Shown: one piece after another, positions 1-12,400 of the stretch
How the letters are laid out: the number at the start of each line of letters is the position of its first letter
Numbering within the stretch: the first letter of the stretch is position 1
Assembly (NCBI GenBank): GCA_023053575.1
Contig: JAKZAP010000004.1
Coordinates: 24,791,252 to 24,855,251 of the forward strand
DNA: 64,000 nucleotides
Origin: Branchinecta lynchi
Taxonomy: Eukaryota; Arthropoda; Branchiopoda; Anostraca; Branchinectidae
Reading direction: 5' to 3'
Program-made: the position numbers and the translations under genes
Notes under the pieces: model-generated
Database searches by the model: none
The model's input: only the letters and a program-made list of their open reading frames with translations
Told to the model about the DNA's origin: nothing

Positions 1-700
1 CTTCCTCTAAATCGAACATTTAATCAACTTCAAATAAAACTTTTACTTTCAACAAACTTTCCGGTTTGGGCCGGATTCCGGGCGAAATACTTGTCCGTCG
101 AGAAAATAGTTTTCACCATCGTCTTCAGCATGTCTTCCTACCCCTAAATCGAACATATAATCAATTTCAAATAAAACTTTTACTTTCAACAAACTTTCCG
201 GTTTGGGCCGGATTCCGGGCGAAATACTTGTCCGTCGAGAAAATAATTTTCACCATCGTCTTCAGCATGACTTCCTACCCCTAAATCGAACATCTAATCA
301 ACTTCAAATAAAACTTTTACTTTCAACAAACTTTCCGGTTTTGGCCGGATTCCGGGCGAACTACTTGTCCGATGACAAAATGGTTTTCACCATCATGTTC
401 AGCATGTCTTCTTACCCCATAATAGACTATCACATTAGCTGTTTCAAAATATTTTGTTTGTCCCTTAATTTGAATCCCCTCCCCCACCCCTAAATGTAAA
501 GCTACAAAGCCCATCTACGAACTTGACTGGTCCGACGACCCAACGAACCCTCACACCAAGTTTCATCAAAATATTTCATTCCCTTCGAGAGTTATCGTGC
601 TTACAGACGGACGGACGGACGGACGAACGGACAGACGGACAACTTTTGCGATGTCATAGGTATCCCTCCACTTACGTTTTGGGATCCCAAAAATGGTATT
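1..700 (+). mobile_element. Composite repeat with ~137 bp tandem core, copy A (cut by window start)
   Basis: Three tandem units of about 137 bp (near 1, 134 and 272), each with TTTCCGGTTT, GCCGGATTCCGGGCGAA and a TTCAGCATG word, are followed by a unique part. That part has a C-run, AAGTTTCATC, an (ACGG)n stretch and an end block ACTTACGTTTTGGGATCC. The same layout recurs five more times in this window. Tandem-core elements of this shape are known from MITE-like and Helentron-like families of invertebrates; the class here is unproven. Confidence 0.8.
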
Positions 701-2599
701 ACTTTGGTTGATCAGAACTAGTTTCATCCGACTTCATTGTCTTACTTGGGGTCTTCTGCTAAGGATGCGTTATTTGGTCTTCAAGAAGGTTCTGCTATTA
801 ATGACCAGCTCAGGTATATATATATTTTTTTTTCTTCTAACAATCGGTCATTTTGTTGGATAATAAATGCTGACTAAACTATCTCACAAAAATAATAACG
901 GCGCACATTGGTGATATTGAATCTGTTTTTCTTGTACAAGATACACCAAATCTGACCTCTTTTTAAGTCTCAGCTTGTCATTCTGCATCAGCATCGTACT
1001 TCAATCCAAAAAAAAAAATGGACGACCATGAAAATTGTAATTTTTGTTCTTAAAACGTAAAAAGTGGCACTAAGAGCCGAAAAAGGCTTATTTTGCGTCG
1101 ACTCTTGATCTACACCTTTGGATATTATATTGTATTTTTTGTAAGTAGGCTACTGAGCATTGAAAAGCAGTTTCATTCGTACTTTACTTTTCTAAATAGT
1201 TTTCTTGTTTTTACTTTTAAAAAATCGCGAAGATCACATATTTACGGTTACAGGCATAGTAGACACCCAATTTGATTCCATTTTCTGTCTCAGCTCGTGG
1301 TTCTGTGTCAGGATCGCATTTTCATTCAAGAAAATTGAGCCACATAGAAAATTGCACTTTTTTGCGAAATAGGTTGAAAAAAATGACATTAATTTTTTTC
1401 TGGTGGTTGGTATGCCAATCTGACCTCGTTTTCGGTTTTAGCTTGAAATTTGGCATCAGAACCGCACTTCAGTTCAAGAATAATGGACAACCACCAAAAT
1501 TGTATATTTTTTTCGAAATTTGGAAAAAAAAATGGTATTAAAAGCCAAAAAACGCTTATTTTGTGTCGAGCCAGGATATGCAACTTTTGATATGTTGTTC
1601 AGCTTTTTTTCTCTACAAGATGGTACAAAAATCATTTCTATTGCAATTTGTTTCGGGTCAATCCTCCATTTGCCTGTACTAACAAATGTAATTGTGTCGA
1701 AGAACGGTAATGCCACAGTTGACCTCATTTAAGCCAATTTGCGTGTGAAGTTCCAGAGCTCCGGCAGGCATCTTCTGCCCTCCCCTTTGTGAATCTGTCG
1801 TTTCGACAAAAAGGTGCACGGTCGAAAAATTTGTGTGTCTTGATTATTGTATTTATATTTAATTCCATACCTTCAGTTTTGAAGGACATTGAATAAAAGC
1901 AGTAAAGAAAACGCCAGTTGCGAAATTTTTCTGAATTTGCTTCTCACCTTCGTATTTTGGAAGACAGCTTTGCCTTCCCATTATCAGAATAACGGCCATT
2001 TCGGAACAATTTGACGGAACCGTTAATTTGGTTTAGATGACTTCTCACACTATTGCACTTGAGTACTTATCGTTTCCGACATTTTTTCTCACGACGTTCG
2101 GGACTAAATGTTACTCTACGGCGTGCCCGAGCTGCCATCCCTCTGCCATTATCTCGACCGAATCTTTTCAGAAAATGCCCGATTTGTTTGAAATTAGTCG
2201 CCAGTGATTACGTTCTTTTCACTCTGGGTGTCACGGTATAATAGCACTATCGCCATTTTTCTCTTTCATGCAGAGTTAAAGTGGATAATTACAAGTGAAG
2301 GATAGAAGTATTTATGGATATTTGAGGAGGTGTCATTGTCAACTATTTGCAAGGTTGTACTTAGATAGTAAAATTGTCACACTGAGTAGCATTGGTCGGA
2401 CGCCCGTTTTGCATGCTAGTTAGCCATGTCAGCGGTCCGTAATCTATTGCTCGTAACTTGATTACTCGCAAGGACCGGCCACAACCTACCCCTTGACCTA
2501 GCGGTTTTCTCCCCTCTTTCAATTCGGGCCATTTTTGTCCACTGCCCGGTATCGTTCTAAATGACAGCTTTTTTGTCAGACAAATAAATAAATAGGCTA
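700..2599. other. Intronic/5' sequence without recognised features
   Basis: A/T-rich sequence upstream of the first kinase exon. Several short degenerate direct repeats of a TCTGACCTC/TTCAAGAAAA type recur between 940 and 1500. No exon with splice sites and kinase N-lobe motifs was found. Confidence 0.5.
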
Positions 2600-2760
2600 C
2601 ACTGTAAAAAGTTTCTCTGTGTAAGGATTAAAGGTAAGTGCAGTATTTGCTACTGGGATTAATCTTATCTCTACTGGGATAAGAATAATCCGAATTAGAG
2701 ATAATCTTGTCTCAGTATAGACAAGATTAATCCCAGTAGTAAATACTGCAAAAAAAAATT
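2600..2760. mobile_element. TA-flanked MITE, CACTGTAAA ends, copy 1
   Basis: The left end is CACTGTAAAAAGTTTCTC after TA. The interior has TACTGGGATTAATCTTATC and its mirror, giving a strong hairpin. The right terminus is damaged (A-run). Homologous to 22784-22943. Confidence 0.65.
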
Positions 2761-3069
2761 ACTCATACTTGGAAGTCCAATTATTTTGGTGTTTTTCCCG
2801 TAAGGCCAAACCAGTTTACTCGTTCATACAAATTAGGCTATTCCTACAAAGAAAATGAGATTACAACCACTGTACTTTAGAACAGTTTTTTATAATCAAA
2901 TTTTAATTTTTGTAACTCGTGTAGCGTTTTTTTTCACTCAAACTAGATTCCACACCAGCTTGATGCTACAGCTCCTCCTCCCCGATGACATTGAATCTTA
3001 ACTTACCCTAATCTTTCCTTATTAATTTCATCTACACTAACAGTAATTATAAACATTATTTTGTGAATT

Positions 3070-3240
3070 TCTTCAATTATTATTCTTATTAAAAGTGACT
3101 GGGTTTTGCTTGCAGATGAAGTTCCAGTGCCCTTAAAGTGCCCGTTATCACAGCCAAGTGTAAAAAAAAATAGTTTGTACCAAACAATACATTCTCGTGA
3201 AAAGGGCCCATGATCATTTTTGTCTCAAGGGCTTTGCTTA
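3070..3240 (-). repeat. Dispersed repeat with TTTAAGGGC words, copy 1
   Basis: The minus strand matches 62884-63180: ACTTGGCTGTGAT, GCACTTTAAGGGC and AAAATGATCATGGGCCC. It lies immediately upstream of the first kinase exon. Confidence 0.6.
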
Positions 3241-3363
3241 AAAATGAGCAGCGACAGACTCACGAATTGGCAAATTCCAACTTTCATCCCCTGACGAAGC
3301 CTTGCAAGTGCCATATGAGCTTCTAGCCCTTATTCTGGTTATGTATAATTAAATGCTTTCCAG

Positions 3364-3492
3364 ATCATCCACCGAGATTTGGCCGCGAGGAACGTCTTGA
3401 TTGACCATCACAAGGTGGCTAAAGTGGCAGACTTCGGGCTATCAAGGAGTGTGCGCGACACTGGCAGTGAGATATATGAACAACGGTCCAAG
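3364..3492 (+). CDS. Tyrosine kinase exon: catalytic loop and DFG
   Basis: The exon is bounded by a TTTCCAG acceptor and a GTATGC donor. It is 129 nt, phase 0 at both ends. It encodes [10 protein letters not shown], the magnesium-binding DFG and the start of the activation loop, ending at YEQRSK. Confidence 0.9.
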
Positions 3493-6400
3493 GTATGCAC
3501 GCCTTTTAGTATTGGATTTTATCTGCTGAATACAGGATGAGATGCTGAAAAAAGATTCATTCAATTCTTTGGACTTGGCTAGAGCTATATGTATACAGGA
3601 TGAGATGGACGATAATTAATACAGGATGAGATGCTGGAAATAGCTTCAATCAATTCCTTACACTTGGCTAGCTAGTGCTATTTGTACGCACCTCTGATAT
3701 CCTTAAAGGACACGTCGTACTTATGATAGTAATCCATCCTACTTCAATAGTTTTTTCCATCCATTCGCGATCCGAGGATTCTACACTTCATGAGTGTTCC
3801 CTCTCTCTGCCATTGTCACTACACAGATTATGACGCTTGCCATGTTTGTTCTCTTAAGGGAAGCCCACGAACATTTTTTCCGAGAAGCCTATATTGGTCA
3901 CACTGTCAGAGGTTCCATAACAGACAACAGAAGGATGCTTGGTTTCAACAGACGGTGCGTAACAGACAACACTTGGGATGTTATGTGTTGTGTTGGAGAT
4001 GTTATGTATAACAAGTATTGCCAAGAAGAGCTAAAAAAGTGTCTACTGCCTTTTTGTTTGTCGTCACGATGTCTGAAAATTCAGCAGATGCTTTTTGGCG
4101 ATTTTTCGGCTCTTCCTGATGACAACGCTTGTTATGCATTACATTGTCAAACACAACAGACAACTTCCGAAGTGTTGTCTGTTACGCATTGTCTGTTGAA
4201 ACCGCGCATCCTTCTGTTGTCTGTTATGAAACTTCTGACAGTGCAGAAGACCGGTTATGCAAGTTTTGCCTTGTTTGTGCTCCAAGGCAAGGGACTTGCA
4301 GAAAACAGCCGCAGCCTTATGCCAGCTTCTGTAAGCATAGCTTGGTTTTGGCGTAGTCAGCTATCTCAGAACATCTTCGCAGAAACACTATAAAGTGCGA
4401 GGTCTCCTTTACAGCACAGGTCGAAGTTGAAATAGTTCATGTTTCAACTTCTTTGCCTTCCTTGGCAAAGAAATTCCAAAATTATTAGTAATTACTCGCT
4501 ACTGGATATCCCGGAGAAATTGTCTGTTCTCCATAGAAAACTGTCCGAAACGGCGTACGCGCGTCTGTCGCCCTCTCATGGGCTTATTCGTCTGTTTGAC
4601 TCCTAAGTAGATTTTGTTTGTATGTGTAGTTTTTTGTCTAATTATGTCTTCATATATTCTTTTGTACTCCAATGTTTTCGTCTTTTACGATTTGTGGGTT
4701 ACAAATAAATTATTATTATAATATTCTAACATGCGTGAGTCCTTTACAAACTCGGCCGTTTTTTCCAAAAGATTTGCAACCCGTCGAAACTGTTGTTAGC
4801 CACTCGTCCAAATCCTGAACAATGAGTCCCGCGGAAGCGGTAAGCGGGAGCCTGACCCCCCCCCCCCCCCTCGAAAAGCGCCAAACACGGAAGATACAAT
4901 AATCAGTCCATCTCCCTTAGTATGGATACTCAGTATATCGGAATTTGAGATCTCGCAAGTGAGGATAGATTGTACAGTTAGGGACTTACAGGGAAGCAGT
5001 AATGAGCTGTTGCCGAACCAACGGGGTTTTCGTTCGTTCCTTGGGAGAACTAAATAAATGATGATTTAATCTGTAATAATTTTTAATGTATAAAAATAGC
5101 TTTGAGTGTGTCATAAAGGCACTCAATTCAAAAGTAAAATAGTCAAATATCGATGTTACATAAAGGCAATCAATTCATCGATAAACTACATCAAGAATAG
5201 AAACAAGACCAAAGGTGTCGATGGGATCCCAAAAATATAATATTTGATTCAGATAATCGAGTCTTGTCTTGGCCAGATCCAGTCTTGGACAGGCTAACAT
5301 CAGAGAAAACCAAGTTCAGATATACCTCTATAAGGCATATCTATTTTGTCGATACTGACCGAGACTTCCTGCCGATTTCCGAGCGAACTACTAGTCCAGT
5401 AAAAAAAAAATACAGAAACAAAACCAGCGTATCTCCTTATCCCTATAAAGAACATCTAATCAACTTTGAATAAAAGTTTGACTTAAAAAAAAACCCGGCT
5501 ACAACCGGATTCCGGAATAATTATATGTCCCGGTAGAAAACCATTGTCATAAACCGACTCAGCCTCTCTTCTTACCCCTTAATCTGTCATCTAATCGAAC
5601 TTTTGCTTTTAACAAATTTTCCGGTTTTGGCCGGATTTCGGGCGAACTAGTTGTCCAGCGAGAAAATGATTTAATCAACTTCAGATTAAACTTTTACTTT
5701 TAACCAACTTTCCGGTTTTCGCCGGATTCCGGGCGAACTACATGTCCAGGTAGAAAATTGTTTTCACATAAGTGTTCAACATGTCTTCTTGCCCTAAATC
5801 GAACATCTAATCAACTCGAAATAAAACTTCTGATTTTAACAAACTTTCCGGTTTCGGCCGGATTCCAGGCGAACTACTTGACCAGAAAATGGTTTCCACC
5901 ATCGTCTTCAGCATGTCTCCCTACCCCTTAATCGAACATCTAATCAACTTCAAATAAAACTTTTACTTTTTACAAACTTTCCGGTTTTGGCCGGATTCCG
6001 GGCGAACTACTCGTCCGATGAAAAAATAGTTTTCGTGCTCAGCATGTCTTCTTACCCCATAATCGACTATCGCATTAGCTGTTTCAAAATATTTTGTTTG
6101 CCCCTTAATTTGAACCCCCTCCCCACCCCTAAATGTAGGGCTACAAAGCCCATCTACGAACTTGACTGGTCCGACGACCCAACGAATCCTGTGTGAAACA
6201 CAATAGAGGCCATTTTCCTTTTGATCTACAATCGATCCTTTAAACCTCGCGGCTAAACCGTACAGATCAAATCAAATCAAATCAAGTTTGTTAATAAGCC
6301 ATGATTATCCAAAAACGAATAGCACTGGCACGTCAAAGATACAAACACTTGTGTCACAATTTATAGATACTAGCCCGCTAAGCCAGGGGAGGTATAATCA

Positions 6401-9400
6401 GAATGTCTTTGGGAAACTTTGAACTGCTCATTTCGACCCATCAGCATTGCCGTGTTTTACGGTTGGTGGACCCTAGGTCATCCATGGGTTTTGGCCCCTT
6501 TTCATGAATCAAAATTGTAAAAGCGCTAGCACATTAACACACAGGACTCTGGGTCGAGTCATACTGGTCAAATCTGAGCAGATTTCGGTAAGGTAAATGA
6601 CGGTGCAACGTAGTTGGTCACACCTGGATCCTGGATGGTATTGAACAAGGCAACACGGCTAGCAACCGTAGCCTGGTTTCTCAGCAATTTACACCGGCCG
6701 CTTGGCCTCTCGTTTCCCCTGGCCCCCCAGCCCAGGTCTAACTGGCCTAAGGGTAAAGACGGCACTGCCCATCAGTTCTTATATCTGATGTTCACCATAT
6801 TCTGAGGGCCGAGAAGGGGGGGGGGGACAAGACAATGATTCACACTACCATTTATATCCAAATACGCAGTGCCGGAAAAATTAGTTGCGTTTTTGATTGC
6901 CGTTCCTGATCTCAGTTCTTCCTATTTATCGTTTCCATTACCTTCCAAGTTCGCAGTTTGTTTAATTGTCGTTTTTGATGAAACGAAGACCGTGTCAGTT
7001 CTCGGTTCTACAACACCTGCGAGTGAATCGCCGAACTGTGACGCAGACGCAGTTCCCGGTCCGCGTTCGCCTGTCATGTATAAATTAGCCCAACAAAATT
7101 GAAAGTCCTGGACAGTGTGTTTGGAAATGGATGGTTACAACTTGTCTATTTTGACTACAAGAATGTTCTTTTCATTGTCAAATGTAACTACCATTTACTG
7201 ATTTATTTAGGCGATTTTATGAATGATTTGCCGAGATGCATATTTTCCGTTTTTATTCACCTGCGTCTTGAAACGGCGAAGGCGTCAGGCGAACTGAGCA
7301 CAAAAACGGAAATTAAGCTGCAACGGCGAACTCAGAGGGGAACTTACACAGGCGATCAAAAATACAACTATTCTGCCCAACTTCATGAACGCACGACGTT
7401 GACGTAGTCTTCATTACAACACGGATTTCATCCAGTATAAGCAGGATAGACGAGATACTTAAAAACTTGAATGACCGCATAAGACGCGTCTTAACCACAT
7501 TAGTTGTCGGAGATAAGACCGAGCCAGTTTGAAACACAATCGAGTGCCGTTGACTGCTGGCTAGGTTTCGAAATATCATTTGCGTGTTTGCAGATACCAT
7601 GGTATCTGATACTACGGTCTAAAGTCGTTTTTGAAGTTATCTCGGTATCTGATACCACGGTCAAAAGGCGTTTTTGCAGTTATCGTGGTATCAGATATTC
7701 AGATACTATAACGGTCCGACCGTGATAACTGGTCGTGATATCTGAAAAGGCATCTAACTTTCATCAGATTTTGGCAGATTGGAGAAAAAGAAGTTTAGCA
7801 CTTAGTTATGTAACTGGATATCTGTTTTTGTTTTGGGATGACTTCGAAAAGTGCAATTTCGGCAATAGTCGTTTTTGCAGAGTTTTTCATCAGATACCAC
7901 GATAACTGCAAAAACAACTAATTGCAGATGCAATTACCGTGGTAACAGATACCATGGTATCAGCAGAAACGCAACTATCGTATTTTATGAAATATTTTCA
8001 AAAATTTTGTTCGGTTACTGCTCCTCTTAAAACGGCGGGTTTGAAATACATTCATTTGATTACTTGCTTCCCTTAAATTACCCAGTGACTGCCCTTTGCT
8101 ATAAGTCAATACCAGTTCATCGACTGCGTGAACTGCTACCACCGCTGTGTCGGTGCCATTTGATACTGTTACTTTCCCTGATGCCTCGAAATTCAATTAG
8201 GTTCCAGCGAAATTTTCTACAATCGGTATCAAATCAATTAACCCACACGCCTTTGAATTACCCTGGAGTTCGATCACTTAAAAATTGCTTCCGCATCCTC
8301 CTAAGAAACCACAAGAAAAAACGCTTCGCTGGATTAATTGAGGTCAATGAATAAGCGATTTGATTGTACAGCCTTGATTTTTCGATAATGACTTGTTGGT
8401 TTTTGTTGGGTAACGCGGAGGCCTGTTTTGTAGCCGGAAAACAGCGTAAGCTCTAAACAGCTGACAGCTAGTTTAATGAAGCACTCACTTAAAGGCTAGC
8501 CAATTTAGATTGGTGAAATATGCACGGAATTATTATGGCCACCAAATGCCAGAGTGGAATTGCAAGGGTTTTAAGTGGATTTCCTGCTGGGAAAGTAGAT
8601 AAAATAGCAGTAGTGTATTTGCTTGCAGTCGTTGTTCAGGCCGTTATTTATGTTTAGCCAACATAAAAACGTACTTCCTGGTTTGCGCTGCGCCATTAGT
8701 GAGCAGCTAAAGCATTGTTAACATTGGTGTTATAAGGCGAACAAGGGATTTCTTCTAGAGCCTGTCCTGTACCCTGGCCGCGACCAGGGATGCATTGAGT
8801 GAGATTACATGATCCCACTGAGCCTTGCGAAGGGCTGGCCACATAGCTAGCATAGTTGCTCCACTAATAACGTAAAGAAACGGATTTTAAAAATATCCTT
8901 ATTCAGCTTATTACACCAATGGGAACAATGCCTAACCAGGGATGCCACATCAAAAACATTTAGAGAGTGAATTTTGGCCCAAAAAAGGGAGTGAAATTTT
9001 ATTTTCATGAAAAATCGTGAAATGGTCCCTTTCGGTCGGAATCGCCCCTACAAAAATGACACATCCTAATTTATTTTCATAAAAAAAAACTTGAAATAGT
9101 CACTTCTACTTGGAATCCGTGCTACAAAAATGACACATTTGGACGTTTTATGAAATAGAGTGATTTTTATGTCCTACATAGGACAAGAGTGACAAAAACA
9201 AAATAGAGTGATAATTCAAACTATCGTGCGACATGTGGCAACCCTGTGACGAACTAGCACGTAATCAACCCGAGCTGGAGAATTGTGGCATTTCCGAACT
9301 CAACGTATTTTGTTACTTGCGTAGCGCGTTCCTCGTTCTGTAACGGCGCATGTGAATGAATGAATGAAGGGTTTATTAAAAAAAAATGGAATCTTCAATG

Positions 9401-12400
9401 CCCAGAGGCGAACCTGTAAGGGACTAATTACCCTCGAAACAAAACATTAATAAAAACAAAACTTTGACAAAAATAAAGGAAAAAAGGGAAAAAAAGAAAG
9501 AAAGAAAGGAGCTTGACTTACGCGGTCTGGGACGCCCAACCAGAAAAACAACCAAAAAACAACAACTCATTTTCAACCAGAATCACTACTAACTATCCAA
9601 AACAAAAACTTAATGATAAAACACAACTTAAACGGCTGAGAATAACGCATCAAATTCATATACAGCAAAACAATGAACCTTTAACATGCTACGGAAATCT
9701 AGTAAAACACTACATGACCTAAACTCTGTCGACAAACCTTCCCATACTAAAGGCCCAACATGTCTAATGCTAAATCTCGATCTACTAGTTACTACAACCG
9801 GCCTACGGATGAGCTGCGAACTACGAGTTCCATGTTCGTGAAAAGATGACGCACGGGAAAAATACTGAGAAAAGCACTGGGTCCCTCACTTGAAACAAGA
9901 GCAGTTACCAAAATCAATTTATTTTATTGATAGAAGACAAAACAAAAATCTTGTCGCCAACTGACATAATAAATAGGTACAGAGGACCAGGATGCCAGCG
10001 ATCGGTTTGTGGCCAAAGCACTGGCCTAATCGCGGCTAAACAAACTGGAATGAATTATACTAGCCTGTCTGTTACAGTCACTGCGGTAATTCCGAAGGAT
10101 TTGTAGCGTCTGTCTACGGCATGATACGAATATTGGCTCGGGGCTTAACACTCATTCGAGAAAGCTCATTTTGTTTTTTCTTATTTTCATGTTGCTCGAA
10201 ACAGTTTTCTAACTTGTCCAGAAGTTACCATCATTTGCTATATTACATAGTTTACGCGTAGCTGACAGAGTCATCGGCTCTTGTTATTAGATTCAGATTC
10301 AGATATTTTTTACTTCACCAAAAAACACAACTACATCATACAAAAAAATCACCAACCACATAAAAGACAAACATCCTGTGGGTGGCTGTATCTTCTAACC
10401 AACTTTAATTTAAAATTATTCAATAAACAATAACCAAAAAATTAATATAATATTTTATTTAATAAACTAATGCTTGTGGCCGACTGACTTGTTTGTCACT
10501 GGCTTTGTTTAGTGTTTTCATTCAGTCTTCATCCAGCTCATCGAGAGAATTCATGCCATACAAGCCGAGAATCATGAAACGTGAATAATATTTTGCTTTC
10601 ATTGACGACCGGTTGGATTCCAACGACGTTCCTTTCTTCCATCTGTTATAAATCCTTCTTGTTTTACAGGGTGCCCTGCCCATCCGCTGGATGGCCCCAG
10701 AGTCGCTGAGTCAGAGTTTGTTCACTCAGAAGTCAGATGTGTGGAGCTTTGGCATCTTTGTCTGGGAGGTGATAACTCTTGGTAGGTATTATAGAATACA
10801 CTTGATGACTATCTCTCCCTTCCGATGCAGAATCTCCGGGTACCTGCGGAAGAACGGAAGAAACGGTGTCGCAGCTGCGCTAACTCGGGATTTTAATCAT
10901 TGAACGTGTCCGAAAGCTTTTTGGTGCTGTAATGCTGCATTTTCTTGTTGTTTTTTTGTCCGAAAGCTGTTACCTTTCTTTCTTCTCTGACACTTCTAGA
11001 ATACCAAAATTGAAGTCAGGAAGAAGAATAAGAAAAATGAATTAGCTGTATAAAGCTGACAAAATGGATGAGCTACTGATATCCAACCTTCTTATCTTTC
11101 CTTTCTTTGTTGGCGATGATCCCCAGTTGTCTTAAATTTGGTATGTTTGCCGAGTTGTCAGTTGTCTTTTTGAATTTACGTTTGCCGCCGAAAACACTGA
11201 GAGAATCGCCGTACTCCTCAGTTTCTTCACGAAAATTTAGTATTGTGTTGCGAGAGCAACACTTTGGTTTTGTCCTCGTTTTTTTTTTTTTTTTTTTTTT
11301 TTCCTATGACTCCGATTTCATTTTATTCCTGGTAACTGAGAAGGGTCTAACCTGTGCGGTTTTTACGGAAAGTGTGGACCTTAGGCCGGATTGACGAATA
11401 TGACATTATATTTTGGAAAGCTCCGTAGAACTCTTGCCTGGGGCCAATAAGGATGGTTTTTGCTTGTCATCGAGCCAGAGCCTACGGTTTGCGAAGTGAA
11501 GTGGAGTTGTATAGCCTATGTCAGAGAGGACTATCTGAAGTTGTGTAGCGAACCTTTCGTTTCATCAAAAGATGTTTCTGCTTTCGAGTGGAAAGCTCCG
11601 TTCTAGCACGCAAGCAGGCAGGCACCAGTTTCAAATTGAAGATGGACTAAAATCTATAAGTGTTAAATATATGCGGCAGTTACCCGGCCCCACAGCCAAC
11701 ATATCTTCTTTGAGTGATAAATAGAAAAATCTACAGAGACAAAAAAGTGGCTTTTTCCCACGGGTCCGAAAGTGCTGCCATCTATTGTTTCTGTCTATGT
11801 CTGCGACGATTTCAGCTGAGTTTATAATTTTTTTTTTTTGCACTTTGGTTTGTGGTAGAGTAACGGTATCAGATGTGCCTCTTAAACTTTAAAAGTTCTC
11901 TCATTGCTAAAGAAACTAGAGCTTATCCTTTGCTCCTTTCTAAGTCGTGACGTTAGAAAGTTGGCCTACGGCAAAAAAGTCAACTTTTGAACTAAGACAG
12001 GTAGAATTTTTTTTTCGACGGCAATCGATAGCCATTGATGGGCTGATCAAAGTATATGTCATCCATTTTTTGGTACAAAAATTCCTTCATGAGATACACC
12101 AGTTTGAAAATTTCAAAGGGGTTGACAACTTCATAGTAAGGTACATTGAAACCAAAAATAGGCGATACCAGTTATGATGCATATAGGGGACTTTTAAGCA
12201 ACAGTCGACTGTTAGCCCATAATCATCTTCGGTAATGAGGGGTTTGCAGCTTTTGCTAGTTGGTATACCTGTTATTTGTTTCCGGTGTATTCGATGGTAA
12301 GAACAATTTGGTTCCCAATGGTAAGATATGCAAGGGACTTGTAAGTAATAATCGGCTGTTATGCTACAATCATCTTCTGCGATGATGGGTTTGCAGCTTT

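Noticed and set aside
720..826. Possible exon ending in a GTATAT donor (frame ...KDALFGLQEGSAINDQL)
   Set aside because: No matching acceptor in phase, a stop just upstream, and no resemblance to the kinase N-lobe expected before 3364.
3794..4393. 199-residue frame near kinase exon 1
   Set aside because: It spans the inverted-repeat MITE at 3901-4243 and has no domain similarity.
11281..11303. Long poly-T as a possible retrotransposed A-tail
   Set aside because: It lies inside the 4.27 kb element near its left end; the corresponding region of the sibling at 59014 has only short T-runs, so it is more simply a homopolymer expansion.
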